Source of the DNA: Polynucleobacter sp. MWH-UH25E
GTDB lineage: Bacteria > Pseudomonadota > Gammaproteobacteria > Burkholderiales > Burkholderiaceae
Direction: 5' to 3'
Length of the DNA stretch: 64,000 nucleotides
NCBI RefSeq assembly: GCF_018687095.1
Contig: NZ_CP061286.1
Span: forward strand, 62,001 to 126,000
This document shows positions 52,478 through 62,429 of this stretch, in pieces (within the stretch, counting starts at the first letter, position 1; each line of letters starts with the position of its first letter). The position numbers and the translations under genes are program-made. Under the pieces are notes generated by a model. It saw only the letters and a program-made list of their open reading frames with translations. It did not search any database and was not told the origin of the DNA.

Positions 52478-55400
52478 ATGATTAGGTTAGTTAAATTAGC
52501 TTTAGAAAAGCCTTACACATTTGTGGTGATGGCAATCTTGATAGCTCTGATGGGGATCTTTAGTGCACTGCGCTCCCCGATTGATATTTTTCCAGAGATT
52601 CGCATACCAGTCATTAGTGTGGTTTGGTCCTATACCGGCATGCAGCCTGAGGATATGGCAGGCCGTGTGATTTATTCCTACGAGCGCGCATTAAGTTCAA
52701 CTGTAAATGATATTGAGCATATTGAATCGCAATCGCTGCCCGGTTATGGCATCGTTAAAATATTTTTTCAACCTAGCGTTGATATTCGTCTTGCAACAGC
52801 GCAAGTAACATCTATATCGCAGACGGTCCTCAAGCAGATGCCGCCTGGAATCACGCCACCTCTAATTTTGAATTACAACGCAGCAACAGTTCCAATCGTG
52901 CAGTTGGCATTGTCCAGTCTGTCATTATCTGAGCAAAGAATTTTTGACTTTGGCCAAAACTTTATTAGGCCGGCCTTAGCAAGTGTTCCTGGTAGTGCCG
53001 TACCGTCGCCATATGGAGGAAAGACTAGGCAAATTCAGATCGACTTACGTTTAGCTGCATTACAGGCAAGAAAGCTAACACCAAATGATGTCATTAGTGC
53101 ACTGGCAGCACAAAACCTGATTATCCCAACCGGCACACAAAAAATTGGAGAGTATGAGTACAGCATTAAGTTGAATAATGGAGTAAATGAATTCAAGGAA
53201 ATTGCTGACTTCCCAATTAAATTAGCAAGCGGTGCAGTAATTCAGCTAAGAGATGTAGCTCAAGTCCGAGATGGCTCGCCACCACAAACCAATCTTGTGC
53301 GATTGGATGGCGGCAAGGCAGTCCTGATGACTATCTTGAAATCTGGCGCAGTTTCTACTCTAGATATTATTGATGGCGTTAAAGCGCTCGTACCAAAATT
53401 AAAAGAGTCCTTGCCACCAGAATTGAATATTAATATTAATGGCGATCAATCAGTATTTGTAAAGGCTTCCATTAGTGGCGTAATTCATGAGGGGCTTATC
53501 GCTGCGGCATTGACTAGTTTAATGATCCTACTATTTTTAGGTAGTTGGCGCTCAACAGTAATCATTGCTTCTTCAATCCCGCTTGCAATCTTGTTTGCGG
53601 TAATTATGCTGAATATTACCGGTGAAACTCTGAACATTATGACTTTGGGGGGTCTTGCATTGGCGGTGGGTATTTTGGTTGATGATGCTACCGTAACGAT
53701 TGAAAATATTAACTGGCACCTAGAGCAGGGAAAGCCTATTCAAGAGGCAATTTTGGATGGTGCGGCGCAGATTGTAGGGCCAGCATTTGTGGCTCTATTG
53801 TGTATTTGTATCGTGTTTGTGCCTATGTTCTTTTTAGAGGGCGTATCTAAGTTTTTATTTGTGCCAATGGCTAAGGCTGTTATGTTTGCAATGATTGGAT
53901 CTTTCATCCTGTCACGCACATTTGTGCCTACTTTTGCAAACTTTATCCTAAAAGAAATTCATGGCCATGATGAGCATGCATCTGGACATTTACGCTGGGC
54001 GATGGATATTAATCATACCAATCCAGCAGTCAGAATCAAAGGAAGATTGGCTAAGTTCCAATATCAATTTGAGAATGTATTTAACTCCATCAGGAAAAGT
54101 TATTTTGAATTTTTGAAATCAGTTATCACCAACCAAAAAAAGTTCATTGTTATATTTATGGTGGGTGTATTGGGCTCGTATCTTTTGATCTTTTCTTTCG
54201 GGCGAGAATTTTTTCCGGCTGTTGATGGTGGACAAATTAAAATGCATGTCCGAGTACCTGTCGGAACTCGTCTTGAGGAGACTGCACGTCAATTCAACGA
54301 GATTGAGGCTGAAATTCGACGTTTGCTACCAAATGATCAAATTGAAAGCATTGTTGACAATATTGGGTTATCTGTCAGTGGAATCAATATGGCGTATAGC
54401 AATACCGGCACAATTGGACCACAAGACGGGGACATTTTGGTATCCCTCGTTAAGGGGCATTCACCAACGGATGAATTTGTAAAGCAGTTAAGGGAAGAGC
54501 TACCCAAGAAGTTTCCATCAACAAGTTTTTCATTTTTGCCCGCAGATATCGTCAGTCAGATTCTGAATTTTGGAGCCCCTGCTCCGATCGACATCATTGT
54601 CAAGGGGACCAAAAGAGATGAAAACTTTGTATTCACAGCTAAATTACTAGAGCGCGTTAAAAACATTCCAGGAATAGTGGACGTACGTATTCAACAAGCA
54701 ACAAATTATCCTCAGATTAACGTCGATGTTGATCGTGTCCAGGCTGCAAAGATTGGAATAACACAAAGAGATATTACGAATAACATGGTAACAACGCTGG
54801 CTGGAAGTGGACAAGTTGCGCCAGCATTCTGGTTAAATCCATCCAATGGTATTTCTTATCCAGTGGTTGTTCAAACACCGCAAATTCAAGTTTCGAGCAT
54901 ATCGGATTTATTGAATATTCCAGTGGCTGGAGCTAATGCATCAACAGGCACAATTCTTGGTGGAATTTCATCCCTTAGAAGAAATTTTGCCGATGCGGTT
55001 GTGACGCATGACAGCATAAAGCCCTCATTTGATATTTATGCTGATACTCAAGGGCGCGACCTAGGGGCGGTTGCATCTGATATCAATCGCATCATCGAGG
55101 AGGAAACGAAGAATATCCCTAAGGGCACAACCGTAGAATTAAGGGGGCAAGTTTCTACCATGAATTCCGCCTTTACTGGACTCGGTTTGGGCTTAATAGG
55201 ATCTATCGTATTAATTTATTTAATACTGGTTGTTAACTTCCAATCCTGGCTAGATCCATTTGTCATTATTACTGCATTACCAGCCGCAATAGCCGGAATT
55301 ATTTGGATATTATTTTTGACTTTTACAAACTTATCGGTGCCCGCTCTCACCGGGGTAATTATGTGTATGGGTGTTGCAACAGCAAATAGTATTTTGGTCG

Positions 55401-55678
55401 TTAGCTTTGCTCGTGAGCGATTGCCAATCGATAGAGATCCAATCAAGGCAGCCTTAGAGGCTGGATTTTCTAGATTCAGGCCCGTGATGATGACTGCATT
55501 GGCAATGGTTATTGGTATGGCTCCCATGGCGTTGGGTCTTGGAGAGGGTGGTGAACAGAATGCCCCCCTAGGAAGAGCTGTTGTCGGGGGGCTTATTTTT
55601 GCAACTTTTGCAACCCTTATTTTTGTACCGGTTGTGTTTAGCCTTGTACATAGAAACTATGGATCAGAAAAAGCATGA
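52478..55678 (+). CDS. RND efflux pump, inner-membrane transporter (HAE1-like)
   Basis: The 1066-residue protein has the RND layout: one N-terminal helix, a large periplasmic loop, a membrane block (GLALAVGILVDDATVTIENI holds the proton-relay Asp pair), a second loop and a second block with PALTGVIMCMGVATANSILV. It overlaps the adaptor gene by four bases (ATGA). The pump gene comes first, before adaptor and outer-membrane genes, unlike acrAB-type operons. Arginine codons AGA/AGG are frequent compared with the ribosomal region. The substrate is unknown. Confidence 0.93.
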   Translation: MIRLVKLALEKPYTFVVMAILIALMGIFSALRSPIDIFPEIRIPVISVVWSYTGMQPEDMAGRVIYSYERALSSTVNDIEHIESQSLPGYGIVKIFFQPSVDIRLATAQVTSISQTVLKQMPPGITPPLILNYNAATVPIVQLALSSLSLSEQRIFDFGQNFIRPALASVPGSAVPSPYGGKTRQIQIDLRLAALQARKLTPNDVISALAAQNLIIPTGTQKIGEYEYSIKLNNGVNEFKEIADFPIKLASGAVIQLRDVAQVRDGSPPQTNLVRLDGGKAVLMTILKSGAVSTLDIIDGVKALVPKLKESLPPELNININGDQSVFVKASISGVIHEGLIAAALTSLMILLFLGSWRSTVIIASSIPLAILFAVIMLNITGETLNIMTLGGLALAVGILVDDATVTIENINWHLEQGKPIQEAILDGAAQIVGPAFVALLCICIVFVPMFFLEGVSKFLFVPMAKAVMFAMIGSFILSRTFVPTFANFILKEIHGHDEHASGHLRWAMDINHTNPAVRIKGRLAKFQYQFENVFNSIRKSYFEFLKSVITNQKKFIVIFMVGVLGSYLLIFSFGREFFPAVDGGQIKMHVRVPVGTRLEETARQFNEIEAEIRRLLPNDQIESIVDNIGLSVSGINMAYSNTGTIGPQDGDILVSLVKGHSPTDEFVKQLREELPKKFPSTSFSFLPADIVSQILNFGAPAPIDIIVKGTKRDENFVFTAKLLERVKNIPGIVDVRIQQATNYPQINVDVDRVQAAKIGITQRDITNNMVTTLAGSGQVAPAFWLNPSNGISYPVVVQTPQIQVSSISDLLNIPVAGANASTGTILGGISSLRRNFADAVVTHDSIKPSFDIYADTQGRDLGAVASDINRIIEEETKNIPKGTTVELRGQVSTMNSAFTGLGLGLIGSIVLIYLILVVNFQSWLDPFVIITALPAAIAGIIWILFLTFTNLSVPALTGVIMCMGVATANSILVVSFARERLPIDRDPIKAALEAGFSRFRPVMMTALAMVIGMAPMALGLGEGGEQNAPLGRAVVGGLIFATFATLIFVPVVFSLVHRNYGSEKA

Positions 55679-56913
55679 AAACAATTAAATTTAATAAAGA
55701 CTCTCTGAAAAATGTCATTCCTTTAATGCGGAAGTATTTCGCAATATCAAAGGAATTTTTAATTGCATTATTTCAAAAATATCAGGGGCTTGAGAAAAAT
55801 CAGAAGCGTTTAGTTCACGCGGTACTTGTAATCGTCATCCTAAATTTTGGATTTCGTATTTATGGTTTTATTTCCGCTAAATTACGCTCAGAAGCAAGTG
55901 CACAAAGGGTGGTTACTGTTGTGATGCCAGTTGTTGGCGGCGCTGAAAATTCGATTTCTTTCCCAGGTCGCCTTGAGGCCTACTTAAATGCCCCAATCTA
56001 CTCCCGCGTTAATGGTTATATGAAGAAATGGGATAAGGACATTGGCGCTGAAGTGAAAAAAGGTGAAATTTTAGGACGAATTGAGGCCCCAGAGGTAGAC
56101 CAGCAGCTACAGCAAGCAAAATCTGACTTGATTGCTGCAAAGAGTAATGAGGCTCTCGCGAAGATTTCTTTGACAAGATGGAAAAATCTTTTTGCTGAAG
56201 ATGCTGTTTCAAAGCAGGAATTGGATCAAAAGACTACGGAATATGAAACAAGAAAGTCTTTGCGCCAAATTGCTGAGGCAAATTTACAAAAGGCTGAGAT
56301 TTTTTCAGAGTACAAAAATATTCCGGCACCATTTGCGGGGCAAGTTACTGAGCGTAATATCGACGTAGGTGCTTTAGTAACGGCTGGCTCTGGTAAGCCC
56401 CTCTTTAACGTGGCCAACATAGACAAGTTAAGACTATTTGTAAATATTCCACAGGTATTCATGAACGATATTCAGCCTGGCATTCCAGCAAGAATTCGTG
56501 TTCCTGAGTTTCCTGAGAAAGTATTTGAAGCAAAAGTGGTGCGTTCAGCTGGCGCGGTAAACGAAAGCTCTGGAACAGTTCTGATAGAAATTGAAATGGA
56601 TAATCAGGATCATGTTTTAACTGCGGGCGAGTTTGCACAAGTTAATATTGACCTGCCCTCCGATCGAAATATCCCTCGCGTACCATCTTCAGCCTTAATC
56701 ATTCGTAAGAACGGGGCATTTTTAGCTGAGGTTGGTAAAGATCAAAAGGCGGTATTTACCAAAGTTGTGATTGGCAGGGATTTTGGCCAAGAGGTTGAGG
56801 TGATTGGGCCGATTACGAGTGAATCGAAGATCATTAACAATCCACCTGATTCATTGGTTGCTGGCGAATTAGTGACTCTTGCCAAAGAGACGAGTGGAAA
56901 TAAGGCGAAATAG
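55675..56913 (+). CDS. RND membrane-fusion (periplasmic adaptor) protein
   Basis: The 412-residue adaptor has an unusually long basic cytosolic N-terminus (about 45 residues) before a membrane helix (about 47-66). The biotinyl-lipoyl-like domain follows (IYSRVNGYMKKWDKDIGAEV), then an alpha hairpin (about 140-200) and the beta-barrel region. Most adaptors have a signal peptide or lipobox instead. It is coupled to the pump gene by ATGA and to the outer-membrane gene at one base's distance. Confidence 0.9.
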   Translation: MKTIKFNKDSLKNVIPLMRKYFAISKEFLIALFQKYQGLEKNQKRLVHAVLVIVILNFGFRIYGFISAKLRSEASAQRVVTVVMPVVGGAENSISFPGRLEAYLNAPIYSRVNGYMKKWDKDIGAEVKKGEILGRIEAPEVDQQLQQAKSDLIAAKSNEALAKISLTRWKNLFAEDAVSKQELDQKTTEYETRKSLRQIAEANLQKAEIFSEYKNIPAPFAGQVTERNIDVGALVTAGSGKPLFNVANIDKLRLFVNIPQVFMNDIQPGIPARIRVPEFPEKVFEAKVVRSAGAVNESSGTVLIEIEMDNQDHVLTAGEFAQVNIDLPSDRNIPRVPSSALIIRKNGAFLAEVGKDQKAVFTKVVIGRDFGQEVEVIGPITSESKIINNPPDSLVAGELVTLAKETSGNKAK

Positions 56914-56914
56914 T

Positions 56915-58324
56915 ATGTCAAATCAATTTCGACGTTTACTAGGAGTTGGACTGCTCAGTCTTTGTTATGGCTGCTCCCTTGCTCCCGATTACAAGCGCCC
57001 CCAAATGCAAATGCCAGCCAACTTTAAGGAGATATCAGAGAATTGGGTGGTTGCGAAACCTGCCGATCAGATGAAAAGAGGGTCTTGGTGGAAAAATTTC
57101 GGCGACCCAATTTTGGATGAATTAGTTGCAAAAACTGAGACTAATAACTTTCAAATTGCGGCCGCAGTAGCTCGTTATGAAAATGCAAGTGCATTTTTGG
57201 CCGTGAACAATGCAGGTTTATACCCGCAAGTAGCAGTGACTGGTGCCGCAACAGAAAACCGGCAGTCTGCTGGACGACCACTTCGTGGGGCAAACCAGCC
57301 AAATATTTATGACAATAATTTTTTTGGCGGTTTAGCAACTTATGAGGTCGATTTATGGGGCCGCGTCCGCTCTAGTATTGATTCAGCATCAGCACTGGCA
57401 GAAGCAAGTCAAGAGGATTTAGAGTCTGTGCGCCTACTCATTCAAGCTGACCTAGTCAATAGCTACATAGCAATGCGGGGTATTGAGTCCCAGCAGGTCA
57501 TCTTAAAGCATGACTTAGAGCTATATCAAAAGCAAGCAGACCTTATGCAAAAGCGTTACAAAGAAGGCATTAATTCAGGGGTTGATTTTTATAGAGTGCA
57601 AGGTTTGGTTGAAAGTGGGCGCATTCGGGAAAAGACTCTACAAACTCGGCGTGCGCAGCTTGAGCATGTCATTGCTGTATTAGTTGGGGAGTCACCGTCA
57701 TCATTCTCGCTACCGAAAGGAAGCATCTCCGATTTGACACTGCCATCTATAGCTGTTTCGTTGCCCTCAACTTTGCTTGAGCGTCGTCCTGATGTTGCAT
57801 CTGCAGAAAGGAGGGTTGCGGCTAGCAATGCAGAGATTGGTGTTGCGAGGAGCGCCTTTTTCCCTGTACTGTCTTTGTCTGCTTTTGGTGGTTATCAAAC
57901 AGCAAATCAGGCAAATATTCTTGCGGCTCCAAATGCATTTTGGACAATTGGACCTTTGGCATTTTTAACAATTTTCGATGGTGGTAGGAGGTCTGCGATT
58001 GTCGATCAAGCGATTGCAAGAAATGCTGAAAACACCGCAATTTATAAAAACACGGTGCTGACAGCCATTAAAGAAGTTGAGGATGTTTTGGTTCAATTAA
58101 AGAATCGTGAAGATTCTTTAAGTAATGTCAACAATAGCCTAATGTACTCTGAAAAAACCTACAAAATTGCCACAGCAAGATATCGAGAGGGAATTTCTGG
58201 TTATTTGGAGATTGTGGATGCTGCGATTGATCAATCCAAAGCTAAATCTGTCCAACTTGACTATCAAACTCAGCTGCTAATCGATAGAGTTTTGTTAATA
58301 AAAGCGCTTGGTGGATATTGGTAA
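56915..58324 (+). CDS. RND outer-membrane factor lipoprotein (OprM/NodT-like)
   Basis: The ATG gives 469 residues with lipobox CYGC and SLAPDYKRPQMQMPANF, the typical start of NodT-family outer-membrane channels. Two repeats of beta strands and long helices are visible (WGRVRSSIDSASALAEASQE, LERRPDVASAERRVAASNAE). An earlier TTG would overlap the adaptor gene and destroy the lipoprotein signal. It starts one base after the adaptor stop and converges with mscL. Confidence 0.93.
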   Translation: MSNQFRRLLGVGLLSLCYGCSLAPDYKRPQMQMPANFKEISENWVVAKPADQMKRGSWWKNFGDPILDELVAKTETNNFQIAAAVARYENASAFLAVNNAGLYPQVAVTGAATENRQSAGRPLRGANQPNIYDNNFFGGLATYEVDLWGRVRSSIDSASALAEASQEDLESVRLLIQADLVNSYIAMRGIESQQVILKHDLELYQKQADLMQKRYKEGINSGVDFYRVQGLVESGRIREKTLQTRRAQLEHVIAVLVGESPSSFSLPKGSISDLTLPSIAVSLPSTLLERRPDVASAERRVAASNAEIGVARSAFFPVLSLSAFGGYQTANQANILAAPNAFWTIGPLAFLTIFDGGRRSAIVDQAIARNAENTAIYKNTVLTAIKEVEDVLVQLKNREDSLSNVNNSLMYSEKTYKIATARYREGISGYLEIVDAAIDQSKAKSVQLDYQTQLLIDRVLLIKALGGYW

Positions 58325-58333
58325 AGATAGATA

Positions 58334-58756
58334 TTAATTTTTAATCTTATCGCGGATTTCACGAAGCAAAAGAATATCTTCTGGAACAGGTGGCGCAGGC
58401 GGGGTGTCAATAATTCGAATCTTATTCACAACTTTTACCATTTGAAAGATGACAAATGCCAAGAGAATAAAGTTGATCGAAATGGTGATGAAGTTGCCAT
58501 AAGCAAAAATGGGCACACCGGCCTTCTTGAGGGCATCAAAGGTTCTCGGAACCCCTTCTGGGACATGTCCAAGGACAATAAACAGGTTGGTAAAGTCAAT
58601 ATGACCCCCTAAAAGGGTAGAAATTACCGGCATGACAATGTCATTTACTAGGGAATCAACGATTTTTCCAAAGGCGCCGCCGATGATCACACCTACCGCC
58701 AAATCAATCACGTTTCCCTTGACCGCAAAGTCCCGAAATTCCTTCAAAACGCCCAT
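58334..58756 (-). CDS. mscL: Large-conductance mechanosensitive channel MscL
   Basis: The 140-residue protein has MGVLKEFRDFAVKGNVIDLA at the N-terminus, the first pore helix LAVGVIIGGAFGKIVDSLVN and a second helix (FITISINFILLAFVIFQMVK), then the proline-rich linker and C-terminal helix. MscL opens under hypo-osmotic stress, fitting a freshwater lifestyle. It is nine bases from the outer-membrane factor stop, tail to tail. Confidence 0.96.
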   Translation of the reverse strand: MGVLKEFRDFAVKGNVIDLAVGVIIGGAFGKIVDSLVNDIVMPVISTLLGGHIDFTNLFIVLGHVPEGVPRTFDALKKAGVPIFAYGNFITISINFILLAFVIFQMVKVVNKIRIIDTPPAPPVPEDILLLREIRDKIKN

Positions 58757-58893
58757 ATTTACTCCCTTTTTTGTCTAAATCTTGCCTAACTTAAGATTAA
58801 CCCTATAACTTTCTTGCTTACCCCACTTTTTACTTTAAAATCCTACCTTTAAGCAATTTCCACCCATAAATACCCTTTCTAGGAATTTTGTAA

Positions 58894-59496
58894 ATGAGTG
58901 ACAAGCCCTGTATGGATAAGGATCGCCGTAATTGGTTGATCGCCACCTCCGCAGTAGGTGGTGTAGGTGCGGCAGCAGCCCTATACCCGTTTGTAGACAG
59001 TTTTGAGCCATCAGAGCGCGCAAAAGCGGCTGGTGCTGCTGTCGAGATCGATATTACAGGCATGAAGCCTGATGAGATGAGAACGGTTGAATGGCGTGGG
59101 AAGCCTGTATGGGTAATTCGTCGTACGCCCGAGCAAGTAGCTGAACTGTCTAAGCTTGATGGCGAACTCGCGGATCCAAATTCTCTGCGTGATCCAGCTC
59201 AATTTACGCCTCCTTATGCCCAAAACCAATGGCGTTCTATCAAGCCTGAGTACCTTGTAGTTGTGGGTATTTGCACCCATTTAGGTTGTTCACCAACTGC
59301 TAAATTCGAAGCAGGCCCACAACCTTCTTTGCCAAACACTTGGCCAGGCGGCTTCCTTTGCCCATGCCATGGCTCTACTTTTGATATGGCAGGACGTGTC
59401 TATAAGAACAAACCAGCTCCAGATAATCTTGAAGTGCCTCCTCATATGTACTTGAGCGATACCAAGATTCTGATTGGCGAAGATAAGAAGGCCTAA
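58894..59496 (+). CDS. petA: Ubiquinol-cytochrome c reductase, Rieske iron-sulfur subunit
   Basis: The 200-residue protein has a cytosolic start with DKDRRNWL, then an uncleaved membrane helix (about 13-33), and the Rieske 2Fe-2S ligands in CTHLGCSP and CPCHGSTFD. The DRRNWL segment before the helix lacks the twin arginine-x-phenylalanine consensus but has RR, consistent with Tat export. It leads the petABC operon and transfers electrons from ubiquinol to cytochrome c1. Confidence 0.96.
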   Translation: MSDKPCMDKDRRNWLIATSAVGGVGAAAALYPFVDSFEPSERAKAAGAAVEIDITGMKPDEMRTVEWRGKPVWVIRRTPEQVAELSKLDGELADPNSLRDPAQFTPPYAQNQWRSIKPEYLVVVGICTHLGCSPTAKFEAGPQPSLPNTWPGGFLCPCHGSTFDMAGRVYKNKPAPDNLEVPPHMYLSDTKILIGEDKKA

Positions 59497-59506
59497 GGAG
59501 AGATAA

Positions 59507-60907
59507 ATGGCATTTCAAGAAAAACAAGTTCCAGCCAATGCTCCAGTAGCCCAGAAGGTATTGGCTTGGGTTGATTCCCGTTTCCCATTGACATCCTCAA
59601 TTAAGGCGCACTTAACTGAGTATTACGCACCTAAAAACCTGAATTTTTGGTACTTCTTTGGCTCCTTAGCCATCGTAGTTTTAGCGCTCCAGATTATTAC
59701 CGGCATCTTCTTGGTAATGAACTACAAACCAGATGCTGCAAAGGCATTCGAGTCTGTTGAGTACATCATGCGCGAAGTGCCATGGGGCTGGTTGATTCGT
59801 TATCTCCACTCTACCGGTGCCTCTATGTTCTTCGTAGTGGTTTACATGCATATGTTCCGTGGACTGATTTATGGTTCATATCGCAAACCACGTGAGCTCA
59901 TCTGGATTTTTGGTTGCGCAATTTTCTTGTGCTTGATGGGTGAGGCCTTCTTCGGCTACTTGCTCCCATGGGGTCAGATGTCTTACTGGGGCGCTCAAGT
60001 GATTGTGAACTTGTTCTCCGCCATTCCATTTATTGGCCCAGACCTTTCTTTGTGGTTGCGTGGCGACTATGTTGTTGGTGATGCAACGCTAAACCGTTTC
60101 TTTGCTTTCCACGTCATTGCAATTCCATTGGTGCTGATTGGCTTAGTTGCTGCTCACATCATTGCTTTGCATGAAGTCGGCTCAAATAATCCTGATGGGG
60201 TAGAGATTAAAGAGAATTTGGATGCGAATGGCCATCCGGTCGATGGCATTCCGTTCCATCCTTATTACACAGTTCACGATGTGTTTGGATTGGGCGTGTT
60301 CTTAATGATATTTGCTGGCATTGTGTTTTTTGCACCAGAAATGGGTGGCTATTTCCTTGAAGCAAACAACTTCATTCCTGCAAACCCATTGCAAACGCCT
60401 CCGCACATTGCACCAGTTTGGTATTTCACACCGTTCTACTCAATGTTGCGAGCAACTACCTCCAGCTTCTTGATGCCGCTATGGATTTTCTTGGCAGTGA
60501 TATTGGGAATGTTTGCATTAAAAGCTAAAAGTTTGAAATTGAAAGGTGTATTTGTAGCAATTGCACTCGTTCTAGCGGGTGGCTTCTATCTATTTGATGC
60601 GAAGTTCTGGGGTGTTGTGATCATGGGCGGTTCTGTTGTGATCATGTTCTTCTTGCCTTGGCTTGATAAATCACCGGTGAAGTCGATTCGCTATCGCCCA
60701 CAATTCCATAAATATATTTATGGTGTGTTTGTTGTGAGCTTTGTGATCTTGGGTTACTTGGGCATTCAGCCGCCGTCACCAGTCTTTGAAAAGATTTCTC
60801 AGGTTTGTACGATTTACTATTTGGGCTTTTTCTTGGCAATGCCATTCTGGAGCAAGCTTGGCACTTTCAAGTCAGTTCCAACACGCGTTACTTTTAAGTC
60901 CCATTAA
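59507..60907 (+). CDS. petB: Ubiquinol-cytochrome c reductase, cytochrome b subunit
   Basis: The 466-residue protein has the membrane helices of full cytochrome b. Heme-ligand histidines lie in WLIRYLHSTGASMFFVVVYM and FFAFHVIAIPLVLIGLVAAH. The Qo-site motif usually written PEWY reads PVWY here (IAPVWYFTPFYSMLRA), a variant I recall from beta- and gammaproteobacteria. It starts behind AAGGAGAG, ten bases after petA. Confidence 0.96.
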   Translation: MAFQEKQVPANAPVAQKVLAWVDSRFPLTSSIKAHLTEYYAPKNLNFWYFFGSLAIVVLALQIITGIFLVMNYKPDAAKAFESVEYIMREVPWGWLIRYLHSTGASMFFVVVYMHMFRGLIYGSYRKPRELIWIFGCAIFLCLMGEAFFGYLLPWGQMSYWGAQVIVNLFSAIPFIGPDLSLWLRGDYVVGDATLNRFFAFHVIAIPLVLIGLVAAHIIALHEVGSNNPDGVEIKENLDANGHPVDGIPFHPYYTVHDVFGLGVFLMIFAGIVFFAPEMGGYFLEANNFIPANPLQTPPHIAPVWYFTPFYSMLRATTSSFLMPLWIFLAVILGMFALKAKSLKLKGVFVAIALVLAGGFYLFDAKFWGVVIMGGSVVIMFFLPWLDKSPVKSIRYRPQFHKYIYGVFVVSFVILGYLGIQPPSPVFEKISQVCTIYYLGFFLAMPFWSKLGTFKSVPTRVTFKSH

Positions 60908-60937
60908 TCGAGAATCTAGAGAGAACTAGGAACTAGT

Positions 60938-61711
60938 ATGAAACGAATTCTGCAAACTATGATGCGTATTTGCCAAGTTGCTGTATTGGCTAGTGCTATT
61001 GGTTTAAGTGTGAATGTGAGCGCGAATGAAGGTGGTTTTCCACTAGATACGGCACCTAACCGCGTAAGTAGTAATGCATCATTGCAAAATGGTGCAAAGT
61101 TATTTGTGAACTATTGCTTGAACTGCCATGCAGCTTCTAGCATGCGTTACAACCGTTTGCGCGACATAGGTTTAACAGATCAGCAGATCAAAGATAACCT
61201 CATCTTGAATGATGCCAAGGTTGGTGATTTGATGACTATCTCAATGACGCCAAAAGAAGGTAAGGCATTTTTTGGAAAAAATCCTCCTGATTTATCTGTA
61301 GAGGCGCGTGCTCGCGGTACAGATTGGTTGTATACCTATCTGCGTACTTTCTACAAAGATGACACAACTCAGACAGGTTGGAATAACTTGGTCTATCCGA
61401 AAGTAGGTATGCCGCATGTCTTGTGGCAGCTCCAAGGTGAGCGTGCCGCCAAGTTTGAGGAGCGTAAAGATCCTCATGACGAAAGTAAGTCTGAAGAGGT
61501 CTTCGTCGGGTTTGAGCAATTAACCCCTGGCACGATGAAGCCACAAGAATATGATGACAATATCGCTGATTTAGTAGCGTTTATGTCTTGGATGGCAGAG
61601 CCAGTTCAATTAGAGCGCAAGCGTCTCGGCGTTGTGGTGCTGATATTCTTAGCCATCTTCACATTGTTGGCTTGGCGTCTTAACAAGGCCTATTGGAAAG
61701 ACGTTCATTGA
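60938..61711 (+). CDS. petC: Ubiquinol-cytochrome c reductase, cytochrome c1 subunit
   Basis: The 257-residue protein has a signal peptide (about 1-30), the heme motif CLNCHAASSMRYNRL, the PDLSVEARARGTDWLYTYLR segment typical of c1, a methionine-ligand region and a C-terminal membrane anchor (VVVLIFLAIFTLLAWRLNKA). It completes the bc1 complex with petA and petB. A perfect hairpin follows its stop. Confidence 0.96.
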   Translation: MKRILQTMMRICQVAVLASAIGLSVNVSANEGGFPLDTAPNRVSSNASLQNGAKLFVNYCLNCHAASSMRYNRLRDIGLTDQQIKDNLILNDAKVGDLMTISMTPKEGKAFFGKNPPDLSVEARARGTDWLYTYLRTFYKDDTTQTGWNNLVYPKVGMPHVLWQLQGERAAKFEERKDPHDESKSEEVFVGFEQLTPGTMKPQEYDDNIADLVAFMSWMAEPVQLERKRLGVVVLIFLAIFTLLAWRLNKAYWKDVH

Positions 61712-61712
61712 T

Positions 61713-61738
61713 AATTGAGGTCCTTGTGGACCTCAATT
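61713..61738 (+). terminator. Hairpin after petC
   Basis: AATTGAGGTCC (61713-61723) pairs perfectly with GGACCTCAATT (61728-61738) around TTGT. No U-run follows, so it may protect the 3' end of the pet mRNA or weakly terminate before sspA rather than act as a classical terminator. Confidence 0.6.
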
Positions 61739-61795
61739 GAATAGTGTCCCAAGTTGTTTTGTTGTATTGAAGTAGATATTTAAGGAAATAAATTT

Positions 61796-62407
61796 ATGAT
61801 GGTGTTGTACTCGGGTACGAATTGCCCATTCTCGCAACGCTGCCGTTTGGTGCTTTTTGAAAAAGGCATGGATTTTGAAATCCGCGATGTTGATTTATTC
61901 AATAAGCCAGAAGACATTTCAGTAATGAACCCTTATGGCCAAGTTCCTATCTTGGTTGAGCGCGACTTAATTTTGTATGAGTCCAACATCATTAATGAAT
62001 ACATTGATGAGCGCTTTCCTCATCCACAATTAATGCCGCCAGATCCTGTGGCGCGCGCACGCGCACGCTTGTTCCTCTTTAACTTTGAAAAAGAGTTATT
62101 TGTACACGTTGCCGCCTTGGAAAATGAAAAAGGTAAAGCAGCTGAGAAAACTCATGAGAAAGCGCGCTTGGCAATTCGTGATCGCTTAACTCAACTTGCC
62201 CCCATTTTTGTTAAGAACAAATACATGCTGGGTGATGAGTTCTCTATGCTTGATGTTGCAATAGCTCCATTGCTATGGCGTCTTGAGCACTATGGCATTG
62301 ATTTATCTCGCAATGCTGCGCCACTCCTGAAATACGCAGAACGTATTTTTAGTAGACCTGCTTACATCGAGGCATTAACCCCCTCCGAGAAGGTAATGCG
62401 TCGCTAA
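61796..62407 (+). CDS. sspA: Stringent starvation protein A
   Basis: The 203-residue protein has a GST-like fold: thioredoxin-like N-terminal domain (MVLYSGTNCPFSQRCRLVLF, NPYGQVPILVERDLILYESN) and a helical C-terminal domain (about 85-200). SspA binds RNA polymerase and modulates transcription in stationary phase. It starts behind AAGGAAATAAATTT and is followed by sspB after 22 bases, the conserved pet-ssp order of betaproteobacteria. Confidence 0.95.
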   Translation: MMVLYSGTNCPFSQRCRLVLFEKGMDFEIRDVDLFNKPEDISVMNPYGQVPILVERDLILYESNIINEYIDERFPHPQLMPPDPVARARARLFLFNFEKELFVHVAALENEKGKAAEKTHEKARLAIRDRLTQLAPIFVKNKYMLGDEFSMLDVAIAPLLWRLEHYGIDLSRNAAPLLKYAERIFSRPAYIEALTPSEKVMRR

Positions 62408-62429
62408 AGACCCATTACTAGCAGACAGA

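Noticed and set aside
61740..61795. Possible small RNA between petC and sspA
   Set aside because: Only one hairpin and no clear promoter-terminator pair; better explained as the 3' end of the pet mRNA.
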